DNA of 42,877 bases from Irineochytrium annulatum (taxonomy: Eukaryota; Chytridiomycota; Chytridiomycetes; Chytridiales; Chytridiaceae): NCBI GenBank assembly GCA_027600665.1, contig JADGJL010000103.1, positions 1 through 42,877 of the forward strand, given 5' to 3'. The position numbers and the translations under genes are program-made. The notes beneath the pieces were generated by a model. It saw only the letters and a program-made list of their open reading frames with translations. It had not been told where the DNA came from and did not search any database. Of the stretch, positions 22,704 to 33,500 are shown piece by piece; positions within the stretch are counted from its first letter, which is position 1, and every line of letters begins with the position of its first letter.

Positions 22704-25477
22704 CTATTTTTTCTTGAAAATATTTTTCAGACCACCCTTCTCTTTCTCCTTCACCGTGTCTGCGTTCAGCTTATCCGTCGATTTACTGCTTTCGCCGGCT
22801 GCCGGGCTGGTGGCACCCGCGCCGTCGCTCACGAGATTCGTCAATGAGGAAGAAAGGGACTGTACTATGGCCGCGTGTCCGTCCGTCTTGTGAATCTCCT
22901 TCAAGACACTCACAAACTGTGTCGGGTTTATCACCGCGGTTGACCCTGCGTCTTTATTGAATTTTACATTCTCGCTTAAGATCCACCCACCAATAATCAC
23001 ATCCCGTTTCGTGTCCTTCATGACTTCAAATGACGCTCTTATTTCCGAGAACGTGAGTCCACCCATCACGAAGAGGATGATCCTCGGTCCGTTTCTTCGC
23101 AACTCCTCCCCGTCGCCTGCGGACGCGCTGTTCGCATTCGCATCGCCGGATTTTGAGGAGGAAGAAACCTTGGACTTTAAAGCCCACGACGGCCTGGTCG
23201 TTCGAAGAGAGTACGGATTTGATGCGTTCGGCAGCGGCTGCAGGGGGTTGTTCGATTTTGTAACTTTGGTTGTTGTTGCCTTCGGCGTCTGTGAGGGATC
23301 CTCGGGCGGACCGTCCTTTATCCAAGGAAATACAGACGTTTCAACACTATTAAGAGCTTGATCCTTTTTGCATGGGTGAATTTATAAAACAGCCGAAAGA
23401 GTTTACCTCCATTAAGTATTTCATCATAGGCACGTAACGCGACAAGTCGTACGGTAACTCGTTGTCCACCTTTTTTCGTCTCTTCTTCTTCTCCGCGATC
23501 CGCCCGTAGTACGTGTATTTACCCTGGTATTATCTCAGATAGGAAATTCTCGGAAGCAGCAAACCTCTTTGTTTTTCTTCTTCTTATCCGTAGACGTACT
23601 CAGCTTCAAGCCAAGAAAATTAAGATTTGTGATAGCCTGTGCATCCTCAATCGACAACTTTGATGCCTCCAATAAGCGCCGGCGGTCCCCGTCCTGAATG
23701 CCCTCTTGCGCAATGATGTACAGAATAAGCAGCCGAAGCTTATCGTATGCTCTAATCGGCTTAGCAATCTCTAAGCAATAAAAACCCGCTCACAAAACGG
23801 CAGGGTCGTCTAGTAGGGGCCCCATATCCAGAATGATGTTCCTTGGACTCTTCCCGTCGGCTGTTTCCCCGGTAGCTAGGTCCTAAGAATACATTTAAAA
23901 TGCCGTTGCATAACCATAATGCACCTGCTCTACTGCCGCTACAGAGTCCAATTTCCGCCTCTCAAACAATGACCGACATTCTTGGCAAATATTGATGTGA
24001 ACGGAGAACTGGGGACACGTGTTAAGGCATAGTTTAGTGGGAATAAATGAAGAACCTTTGCCTTCATGTCTTGAAATTGGGGCAAAGAGGTGAGAGTGTC
24101 CTTAAGCTGATTTAAACTTTCGATTCCTCCGGCACTGTCAATCGATAAGCAACATTGATATATAGAAACGAGAAGTGTAACTACCTTTCTTCGTGGCCCA
24201 AGGCCGATAATGCGGCCTTATTTTCACTCAAAAATCTGTTGAATGTCTCCCGAATATATTCCACCGCCTCGGCAAAGTGCCAATATCGAATCAACATCTT
24301 TAACCAGTAAACTTTCGGCCCAGCGGTGATACGAAAGTTACCCAGATGGTATCGGCGTCGTCGAGATGAGCTTTTTGGGCTGCTCCAGCAGTTGAACCAT
24401 CCTCGTGATATCTACGCAGTAGTTAATGTGGCAGGGGGACAAAAACTGCAATGATACACGTATTTGCCGCCCTCTAGCACAAGCAAGTCGTTCATCATCG
24501 CCTGATAGGTGAATTCATGCAATAAAGGTGACATTAAGTCGAATGTCCGATCGACGATAATGAGAACGGCTCGTTTGAAAGGCGATTTTGGGGGGAAGTC
24601 CGGGTCTACACTGCACAGTTCGTCCAGCTCCGATTGCAGCGTTGTTGCCAGGCGATATGAAAGGCTTTTCTTTTCCCCCGTGGGATCGTGATATCGAATG
24701 TACGGAAGCTCGCCAAGGGTCGATAATACAGAAACGAGCTAAGTGCCCGTCAGTCATAAGGCTCAGCTTGAAGGCTGTCTCACCCTTTTAGCCGTGATTT
24801 CTATATCGCGAGTTTGCGTGGAAGCGTTTGGAGGGTTATACAGCGAGAAGAGCGCCTCGGGCTGATCAACAGTAAACACATGTTGCTCTTGCGCTACCGA
24901 CAGTCAGCCCTGAAGTCTATAATGTATCCATACCAATGAAGTCGACAAAGAGTTCCCTCATAGATCTGAGATATTGTGTTAAAGCGGCCGACTTCTTCAT
25001 TCTGTCGATAAGGCTATCCGAAAGCGCTAAGAAAGTCAGTCGTGTTTAACACTGCGTGTAGGTGAGGTGGGAGGGTTACCGGATATGAAGAACACGTGAG
25101 CTGCTGCATACATTGGCTTCGGCTTCGAAAAATCGTCTATCAGCGCCGACACGGATTCAGTGGTGGGCGAGATGAAGTATATTGCCTCCTTTTGCGCATA
25201 CGACGTTCTCTTTCGCGAGATGTCCTCAACGACTGGTACCTTAAGTTTACCCTCCTTGAGCCAGTTCTTACGTGTGACGTTCTCTTCCAAGATTTCATGC
25301 ATTCTACATGATGTATTCAGGATCTTCAACGACTTCGCGTCCACGACGACGACCTTCCATTTCGACGCGGGCTGGACCGCGCGGATCATATCAAACATGA
25401 TGCCTACGAAGTCTGTCAACAACAGCGTTCCTCCGTCAACACGTACGCCTCCGCACGAGCTCCCTCAGATTGGACAT
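22704..25477 (-). CDS. SEC1: Sec1/Munc18 protein, exocytic SNARE regulator (745 aa)
   Basis: SM proteins clasp syntaxin/SNARE bundles at the plasma membrane to license vesicle fusion. Thirteen exons: 25477-25447, 25403-25080, 25026-24934, 24893-24784, 24738-24458, 24411-24342, 24297-24185, 24134-24056, 24008-23925, 23882-23794, 23751-23565, 23523-23407, 23363-22704, all in phase. Landmarks in order: IMFDMIRAVQPASKWKVVVV (Munc18 KIMHDVIKKV...EWKVLVVD), YFISPTTESV, YAAAHVFF, IRYHDPTGEK, VDRTFDLMSPLLHEFTYQAM, TIWMLIRYWHFAEAV, HINICQECRSLFE, AYDKLRLLILYI, LPYDLSRYVP, SLRTTRPSW and IILFVMGGLTFSEIRASFEV. Length fits yeast Sec1 (724 aa), and SLR-x-x-RP-x-W plus the overall pattern favour Sec1 over Sly1, Vps45 or Vps33. 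The C-terminal tail (GGLKNIFKKK) is basic. Some introns are only 42-44 nt. Confidence 0.94.
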
Positions 25478-26179
25478 CGCGCCTCAGGCCCGGCGAACGC
25501 AGAGCCCTCGGATTATAGCTTCGTCGGTTGCAGTTCGTCAAATCGCCCTGGCCGCATTCGTCCGACTCCGCTCGAGAGTCACCAAAACAACATGGGAGAC
25601 TTCGACACACATAATTCATATCCCCTTACTCAAACACATAAGCAGATTAAAGTGAGTTGCTAGCACCTTGTCCGGCCCCTTTCGCCCCGGCGGCTCGACA
25701 ATAGCATATAAACTGGGTCACACCGACGCCAATCGCCCCGTGGCGTCGAGTCCAGCACCGCCGTCGCTGCAAGTTGCGTCGTCCAGTTGCAGGGTTCAAG
25801 CATACCGCTGACTGCAGTTGTTGACCAGTACGGCAACTAATTACGAGAAATAAGGGGATATTGTTTGAAATCAGAAGCTCGAAAAACTGTACCAAAAAAC
25901 ATCGGCAAAACAAATTGATTGAAGCAGCATTCGTAAATCAACCGCGCCGCCGCCGACCCCGTCACGCAATAGCGCCGCCGGCAGCCCGCGAAAAGGTAGT
26001 CCCAGCCCCGCTTGCTTTTTTTCGATGGTCAGTTGGCATTCTGGAAAGCTCCTGTAAACTGGTTTGAAGGGTGAAATGATGTGTTCATACATATGCCTCA
26101 ACTGCATACACTCACCTGAAAACTTCTAGTGGAACGTCATCTGGGGTTTGTGTCTTTGTGAAGTGAAAAGACGACCATC
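25478..26179. promoter_or_regulatory. divergent intergenic region between SEC1 and HOOK
   Basis: About 700 bp separate the two start codons, so both promoters lie here. The part at 25940-26000 is strongly GC-rich, with GCCGCC-type repeats, and stands out from the AT-richer flanks. Short open frames in it have no homology. No specific binding site can be named. Confidence 0.5.
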
Positions 26180-29091
26180 ATGGCGACACCCGCCCTGGCA
26201 CCAGCCGTCGTTAACTGGGTCAACACCTTCGGATCGCTGTCCCGCCACTGCGATGTCATTCAGGACTGCGCCGACGGCGGCATCTTCTACGAAATCCTCT
26301 CAGAGATGTGCGGGGCTGTACTTCCAATGACGATTCGTAACCAGACTTCCTAGTGACGGGCAGTGGTTTAAGCTAGTACGGTCGATCGACACAGGCGACA
26401 ACTGGGTGCTTAAGTTCAACAACCTTAAAAAGCTCTACAAGCTTTTGACGGGCTTCTATGAGGAAGTTCTTGGCCAGAACACGGCCGCCCTGGATGTCCC
26501 GAACCTGACGGCGATTGCGAGGGACTCGGATGTCGCCGAGATCCTGAAGCTGGCGCAACTGATCATTGCGCTGGCCGTCCAATGCGAGCAGAACCAGAGA
26601 TACATTGTCATGATTCAGGGATTGGATGCGGGGTCGCAACATGCGCTGATGTTGGCGATCGAGCAGGTTGATATCGACGCGAATGATGTTGGTTTCTTAA
26701 CCGGAAGGAACTAGGTTATGAGCAAGCTGGCCGCTGGTGGGACCAAGAGCTCCAACGACATCTTGTAGGCCACGCCGTTCTTGCTCGGATCTAACCGATG
26801 CAGTTATCCGGACACACCAACGGCCTTGTCACCGGTTGCTCGGAAAGACGCGGAGGAGCTCGAGGCGGCAAACGATCTTCTGAGGAAACAGCTATCGCAA
26901 TTGCAGTTCAAATACGTACGTCTTCGTCACCATTGGATTAGTCTGACAATGTTTAGGATGAACTAGTTTCAGAGAAAAAGGATCTTCAGTCGGGGCTTTT
27001 GGACATGGAGCACTCAATCTCGCAATTGAGTGGTGCTGGGAAGGTTGATTTTATCTTACGAACCGAGATCGACAACCTGAAAGTCGAAGTGTAGGCGAGT
27101 TGCATCAATTCGAAGTGTTGAACTTGCTTAGCGAGAAGAGTGAGAACAGGAGAGCGGAATCGGAGGCTTTGGTTGAGAAGCAAGCTACCATGATAAAGGA
27201 CCTGACAAAGAAGGTTGATAACAAATGTGGAGTGATTGTTAACAGCGACCAGGTCGATGAAGCTCTCGTGAAGGCTGAAGAGACGAGCCGTCTAAAAGAT
27301 CAACTCGATGAGTTTCGACATGTTGCGGACAAGCTACAAAAGTCGGAGGCGATGATTGAGAAGTACAAGAAGAAGATGGAGGAGTCAGCTGAGATGAGGA
27401 GGCAGAGTAAAGTCCGAGTCATGACTTTGTGGCGAGGTCTGATACGTTTGTACAGGCAATCGAGTCTCAAAATCAGCAACTCTCCGAACGCAACCGCCAG
27501 CTGGAAGAGGAATATAGGAAGCTCTCGGGGTTTAGGCCTTTAATGGAGACGTACAAGGAGCAGATCGGGGCACTGGAGGCGAAGAACAGCTCGTTTCAGG
27601 TCGAGAATTCGCGGATGGAGTTTGAATTGAAAGAGACGAAAAACAAGTTGGAGAGGCTTGAGATCGGACGGAGGAACGACCAGGATATGATTGAGGCTCT
27701 GGAAGACCAGGTTCGGAATCTGGAGTTGCACGGTAGACCTTGTGATTGTGTGACGTCCCAAATAATTGCCGTCCAAGGTCTTGCAACGACCGCTGGTTCA
27801 TCCTTGTCGTCTGAGGGAGTTGACTCGCTCAACACTGGGTAGTAAGTCCCTGCATTCTATCTAAATAAGAGTTTGATTTTCTCTAGCCGCGCCCGTATCA
27901 CCCAACTTGAGCAACAGCTCGAGAAATACAAGTTGCAAAACGAGGATCAGTCGGAACAGAAGGTCACCGCCTTGAAATCGCAACTCGAGGAAGTCACAAG
28001 GCTCAAAGAGAAATTTGAGCAGGTTCGGAACCGTTATCTATTTGATTAGTAACTAGCGACAATAAGGACTACATGCATTCTTTCAAAAAAAACCTGGCCT
28101 TCGAGAACGAGATGACGCAGCTTCGATCTATGGCTCAGCCTGATGGGTACCATTCTACATGTTCATTACGTCGCTTACGATGAACCTGTAGTCAAGCGGT
28201 AGTTGACTCGCTCCGTTCTACCGTAAATGAGTACCAGCAGGAGCTCGCTCAGACGAAACGGCGGCTAGCAGAGGTCGAGAGCGCGTTGGGTCAAGTCCAA
28301 TCTTCCGCTGGCGGGGCCGGATCCCCGATTGGCGCGAGTGGCCCGGACTACGAGAAGATCAAGCGTCAACTGGATTCATTCGAGAAGGAGTCTCGGCTTC
28401 AGATGGGGCAGATCAATAAGCTACTAAAGGAGAAGGATTTGCTAGAGAGTCAAAGCATGGAGTTGAAGGATGGCTTGTTGCAGCAGGAACGGACGAATAG
28501 GTTTCTAATTAACATACGTATTGCTCTACTGTTTGCTGATGGTTCGCAGCGACCTGAAAGCCGCATTGGCTGCACTTGAAAGCAAAGGCCAGTCTGCCGA
28601 CGAGACGACGCAGAAGCTGGCCGCTGTCACTCAAAAGATGGTGCAGTTAACCGAGCAAAACACGAAGCTGCATAAGGCCTTGAAGGAAGCGAAAAAGGTA
28701 CAAAACTGGTCCCGGCTGATATCTTCTTACCCTGTGCCAGCATATCCTTTCGCAAGATAAGCAAATCAAAGACCACAAGGCGATCGTACCGAAGGTTGGC
28801 CATAAAACAATTCAACACAACTTTTATTTACACTTGCGAAAGGATAACTTCGTTGAAACAATCACTTCCTACGAAGCGACAGTGCGGGATAAGGATGCGG
28901 AGCTGAATCGGATCAAGCTAGAGCTCGCGGACACCAGGAAGGCAGCTCGACGTGAACAACATTTGATGCTGTCGGCCTGGCATGACATGATGTTAAATCA
29001 TCAGCGCCGGGTGCCAGGAATGCGGAGTGACGGTTCGCCATCGAGTTGGCTAGCTCAGCAACGAAAGGCTTTGAGTTTTAAAGGCCGGTAG
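26180..29091 (+). CDS. HOOK: HOOK family dynein-cargo adaptor (791 aa)
   Basis: Hook proteins link early endosomes and other cargo to cytoplasmic dynein-dynactin. Exons: 26180-26307, 26354-26666, 26715-26764, 26804-26915, 26957-27090, 27132-27411, 27456-27838, 27887-28022, 28067-28146, 28192-28500, 28550-28697, 28741-28794, 28843-29091, all in phase. The N-terminal Hook domain (about 1-150) shows VVNWVNTF, LSEIDGQWF, GDNWVLKFNNLKKL, CEQNQRYI and AIEQVMSK (human Hook3: GDNWRLKISNLKKI, CEQKQEYI, AIQELMSK). A long coiled coil follows, including IEKYKKKMEESAEMRRQ (human IEKYKKKLEDLGDLRRQ) and FRPLMETYKEQI. The C-terminal cargo region REQHLMLSAWHDMM...SWLAQQRKALS matches Hook3 REQRLIVTAWYNM...SFLARQRQATS. 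The acceptor before 27456 has a nearby alternative donor (27412 or 27418). It is divergent from SEC1. Confidence 0.94.
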
Positions 29092-29275
29092 TAGGGTCCT
29101 TTCTTACAATAGGGGAAGGATGGTTTATATCATTTAGTTGGCAAACTTCATCAGTACATAAGTATAGAGAACAAATAATACATTAATCACGATCATATTG
29201 TAAAAAAACCTTCTCCGCTACCAGTTATCCTTCAAAGGGTCCAAAAGTTTGACGACGGCTCCCTTCACCCACAGG

Positions 29276-30517
29276 ATGGCGAAGAAGGGCAAGGCCAAGA
29301 AGTCAAGAGCGAACACCGCTCTCCCTCCGGAGCATGCGTCCAATGTTCTGGTGTTGTTAATGTTTGTTCTGTTCCCGTCGCACTATGATCTGACAACCGC
29401 TTTAGGGTTGAGGCCAAGAAGCAGTCTGTTATCCTTTACAGGAACTGGTACCTTCAACAGTGGGTCAGCGATTTATATATTCTTCTTGGTTAAGATGTGG
29501 ATGTCGCAGAAAAGATTTACTGCGCCGTCAGCGTGAGACGCTGCATCGGCTGGAGAAGGAGAAGGTTGGCTTTGGCGTCCTACTGGCTCATTGACCAACT
29601 TTGGACAGTATGGGTGCATGAGGCAGCTCCTAGACAGCGCGGACAATCTCTCCGGCCAGATAACGCTAATGGACGCCGGTTTGTCGCGATATACAGACGA
29701 GATGGCGGTGAAGAAGGTTGAGGACGTCGACGATGAGGAAGCATTAAAGCAGAACGAAGAACTCGAGAGTGCGTCAGATGGCAGCAGCCCTTGTCATACT
29801 GATTGATGTTAAGCCCTGCGTGATCATATAGATCAGCTGGAAAGGGAGCTTGATCATTGTTGCGTAAAAGTTGATGACGTCCACGATTTCCAGTATGCCG
29901 GGGGTGCTGCGGCGCTAGAGGCCGAGCTGAGAGACGTGAAGGAGGCCTCAGAAAGGATTGCTGAAAAAAGGGCGGCGGAAATAAAGAGGGTTCAAGCAAA
30001 GCACGATACGTCAATGTTAGCAACCGGGAAACGGGCGGATTTGATCATAAGCGAGATTGAAACCGTTGCCAATAAGGTTCCTTTTTAGTCGGTGGAATTT
30101 TTATTAAACTATCCCCTACAGCAAGGGATAGATCACATGCCGCGAGATCGAATGCTGGTAGTCTTTAAAAACAAAAAGTTAAAGGAGATGATGGAGAACC
30201 TAAATAAGGACCGAAGAAATCTTCGCTTGACGGTAGAAACACTTGAGGCAGAAAATATTAGACTGGTTCGGTTTCACTGCTTAAGCCAATCTGACACCAT
30301 CTAGATACGGGGGATGTATAGTGTGGATTTCAATCTGACGTACCCAAGCGACTTGGCACCGGGCCTTGTTTTGGAGGGACCTCAAGGATATCTCGATAGC
30401 AAAGACAAAATGGCAAGCGATATGGTGGCATTCGAGGGGAGACGAAGGGAGGATCATATACGACAGTTTGGTGTTGTCGGTGAGAAGTGGACTCCAAAAC
30501 GTGTAATCACAATGTAA
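29276..30517 (+). CDS. coiled-coil protein of unknown function, possibly ciliary (310 aa)
   Basis: I do not recognise this gene with confidence. Seven exons join in phase: 29276-29337, 29406-29459, 29510-29564, 29609-29768, 29832-30076, 30122-30265, 30305-30517. The protein starts with a Lys-rich stretch (MAKKGKAKKSR), then YRNWYLQQKDLLRRQRETLH, a long predicted coiled coil with several breaks, an LEAEN-x-RLIRG motif, and a non-coiled end with LEGPQGYLDS and the C-terminal RQFGVVGEKWTPKRVITM. The Lys-rich start, continuous coiled coil and LEAENxxL near the end resemble axonemal families such as CCDC83 or DRC12. That is a resemblance from memory, not an alignment. Splice consistency across six introns supports a real gene. 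The first donor (GTCCAA at 29338) is the weakest. It lies 184 bp after HOOK on the same strand and is tail-to-tail with UGGT. Confidence 0.7.
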
Positions 30518-30552
30518 TATGACTGTATATAAATGCGTCCAGTACTAAGTAA

Positions 30553-33500
30553 CTACAGCTCGTCGTGTCCGTGTTTACCCCTCTTAGTGGTGTCGGCCTT
30601 CACTTTGGTAGCTACAGCTTGAACCTCATTGTCGAGGTCCTCCCACTCCGGTAATATTCGCTTCGCCCTCTCCAACTTTGGCTCCTTCGTTAGGGGATTA
30701 TTGCACTGCAAGCCGTTAGTGCTGCTAAATGCAAAATGTCGGCTTACGAGATCGATGGTTTTTGCTTTTTCCAATTCCTCATCGCTACACCACGTCTCGC
30801 ACCACAGCCTGCACCCGATTTGTTTAGTACTACAAGGACAAACGAAGCGCACCATTCTTGTGGTAGCGAAAACATCGGGATGTTATGGATCATGTTGTTG
30901 GGAAGATCTTGATCAAGATTCGAAAGACTCCCGGGGTCGGCGCTGAGCATTTGATATTGCTGGCGAAGCCGATCCCCAGCAGCGAATTGCCGGAAACGTA
31001 CCAAATCAATCACATATAATGCTGAAATATGGTATGGCCTGTTTCCGAGATGATTCTTCCAATACCCGGTCTTCCAAAAGCGAAACCCCTCCATTTCTGT
31101 TCGAGAGTCACAAAAAGGTGTGTAACCATAAACGGCGCCCTTTAAGTCCAAATCCACCAATTCTTTCAGGTCTGTTCGGACGACCTGATCGGCATCCACA
31201 AAAATAACTTTGTCTAGATTTAACGGGAATAAAACGTCCAGGAAGAGAATTTTGTAGCCCCAAATAGTCCTCTGCTTTTCCGTCTGCGCCCGAAGCCAAT
31301 GCGGCCATTTGTCTATTCCCCCAAAAAAATTCGTTGTTAAACATATGCGACGCGTAGTCAAATGCTCACATGTTACCAACTCGTAGTCGAAATTATATGC
31401 TTTCGCCAGATGTGGAATAAATTCCTTGAACCAACGACGTTACTCGAACAACAACGGGAAGTAGTTCCTAACCATAAATGATGGCGACAAAAAGTTTTCA
31501 ATAAACCAAAATTTGACAGGGCTCTGTGTTCGCTTCACAACACTCAACATCATAATTCCAAGGAAGCGCTCATATAAATGGCCGGAGGCAACGGAGAAGA
31601 CATTTATAGTAACGTTCGACGGCTTATCGCTCGCCTGGCCAAAGACTCTACAGTAATCAGTTGCGCTCTTCTTTCCAGCTAACGAACTTTGACTTGATCT
31701 GGTCCCATAAGCCTTGATCCTTTTCTTGCGCCTCCTCTGGTTCGAGAACGTCAAGCTTCTCCTTCCCTCGACGTCTCGATATCCTCGGAAAAATTGTGAG
31801 GCCCTCGAAGGAATCCACAACCACCGTGGCTGCTTTGTCCCCAACCAAATCATTGCTTTTAAATCTGTAGACATCGGATACGCTTTCAATAGCATATATT
31901 TCTTCTGAGCGTCCCTCCCGTAGCTTAAGATTCCATACACCAGGATTGGCCTTCAGCTGGAAGTAGCCCAAGTTCATCATAGTGATTGTGTCAACCGAGT
32001 GAGGATGTGCTGGAGTGCCCAACACATACTGCACTCCACGGGGAGGCGTGTTCGAGCCGACTTCTTGTGCATGTCCCTCTACCAAAATGTTTCTTAACGT
32101 AAAAATTGCCTCAACGCCGCGAGCCGTCAAGTCTCTTGGAAGCTTTGATAGTTTGATATTGTCGAGATCGACAGGAGAATGAACGGGCCTTACAATCCAT
32201 GCCCGGGGAACTTGCTGTCAGATAAATCTGATGCAGTACTCTTACCATCCATACCCAGAGTAAAAAGAGGATCGACCGGAGTGTCGCGAAACACAGCTAA
32301 TGCATCAACTTCAAGCCTACGGCTGGATTCAAAGGTTTGATCCCACTCCTAACTTACCCTGCAGCATCAAAAGCAGGCTTTGTTCGAAGGACATAGCGGT
32401 AGAACCGTTTTATCGGCATTTCCGATAGCGCGGGCGTTGGGTTCAAAAGAACTAGAAGGCTTGTTCCGTCAATATCGCCGAGTGTCTAATGAGTTAGTAC
32501 GCAGATTTGTACGGTTGATGTTACCGCTAATAAATGTGAGATCTTCTGTGCGATATCACTAACGGGATCAATAACAACGACGAACCGTAGCGATGCGCCT
32601 TGTGCTTTCCCAAACTTGAAAGCCCTGTCAATAATCAGCAAGTGTCAGTGAAGAAGTGAATACGGACAAGCTGTTCTCTTCCCAAGCATTGAAAGTATAT
32701 GGCTTTATCCGCGAAACTTGCGGTCGGCCACTTTTCTCGAAGGCGTCATTAAGCCTACTAGCCCTATAGTTTACACTCGCAGATACTTTCATTATATCGT
32801 CTGAGATTTCATTCCTATTTTAAGTTATTGCACACTTAAATAGAAGTCGAGCACCTCTCTGCCAACGCCTCGCGAGTGCTGAGAAAGTCGGTCACCTTCT
32901 TTTCAATCGCTTTCACCCGCAGCTCATACTCCAACAACCCTAACATCTCGAAATCTTGTGAAGAAAATGAGCTCTCCTCCAACGGCCCAATAACCTTTCT
33001 CCAATTAGTTACGAAAAGAAATAATGCTTACCCTTCCGTTCACCATGACTATTGATTGTCCTCTGTCAATAGTTATTGACGAAAATAAAAACTGCTGGAG
33101 CTTTAACAGCCTTTTCTTCGTTTGAAGCCAGCGGCTCGACTTCTCCAAGCCTTTCACTTTTGAGACATAAGTACTTCCATTATCAGCGGGCCCGTCCTCC
33201 AGCACGCTGAGCAAGGTCTCGATGCTGGATGAATCCTCGATCATCGCGAGAGCTAAAGCGATGTCGGAGAAGAGCAAGCTTTCGTCGCTAGCAGGAATAA
33301 TCTCCAACGGATTATGAACGAAGAGCACTCGTGAGTTCGTAGAATCCATCTGCTTTAATAAGTTTCAGGATTAAAATTCAGTAATACCAAATATCGCAGC
33401 GCGCTCTCTGCAAGGCGGCGTCCAAGATCCGAGTCGAAGTCGGCGAATATGATGTACGACAACGGTACAGCCGCATTAGGTGCATAGTCTCAAAGGTTTT

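Noticed and set aside
22581..23361. 88- to 134-codon + strand frames
   Set aside because: They overlap the last SEC1 exon in antisense and have no homology; the SEC1 reading is strongly supported.
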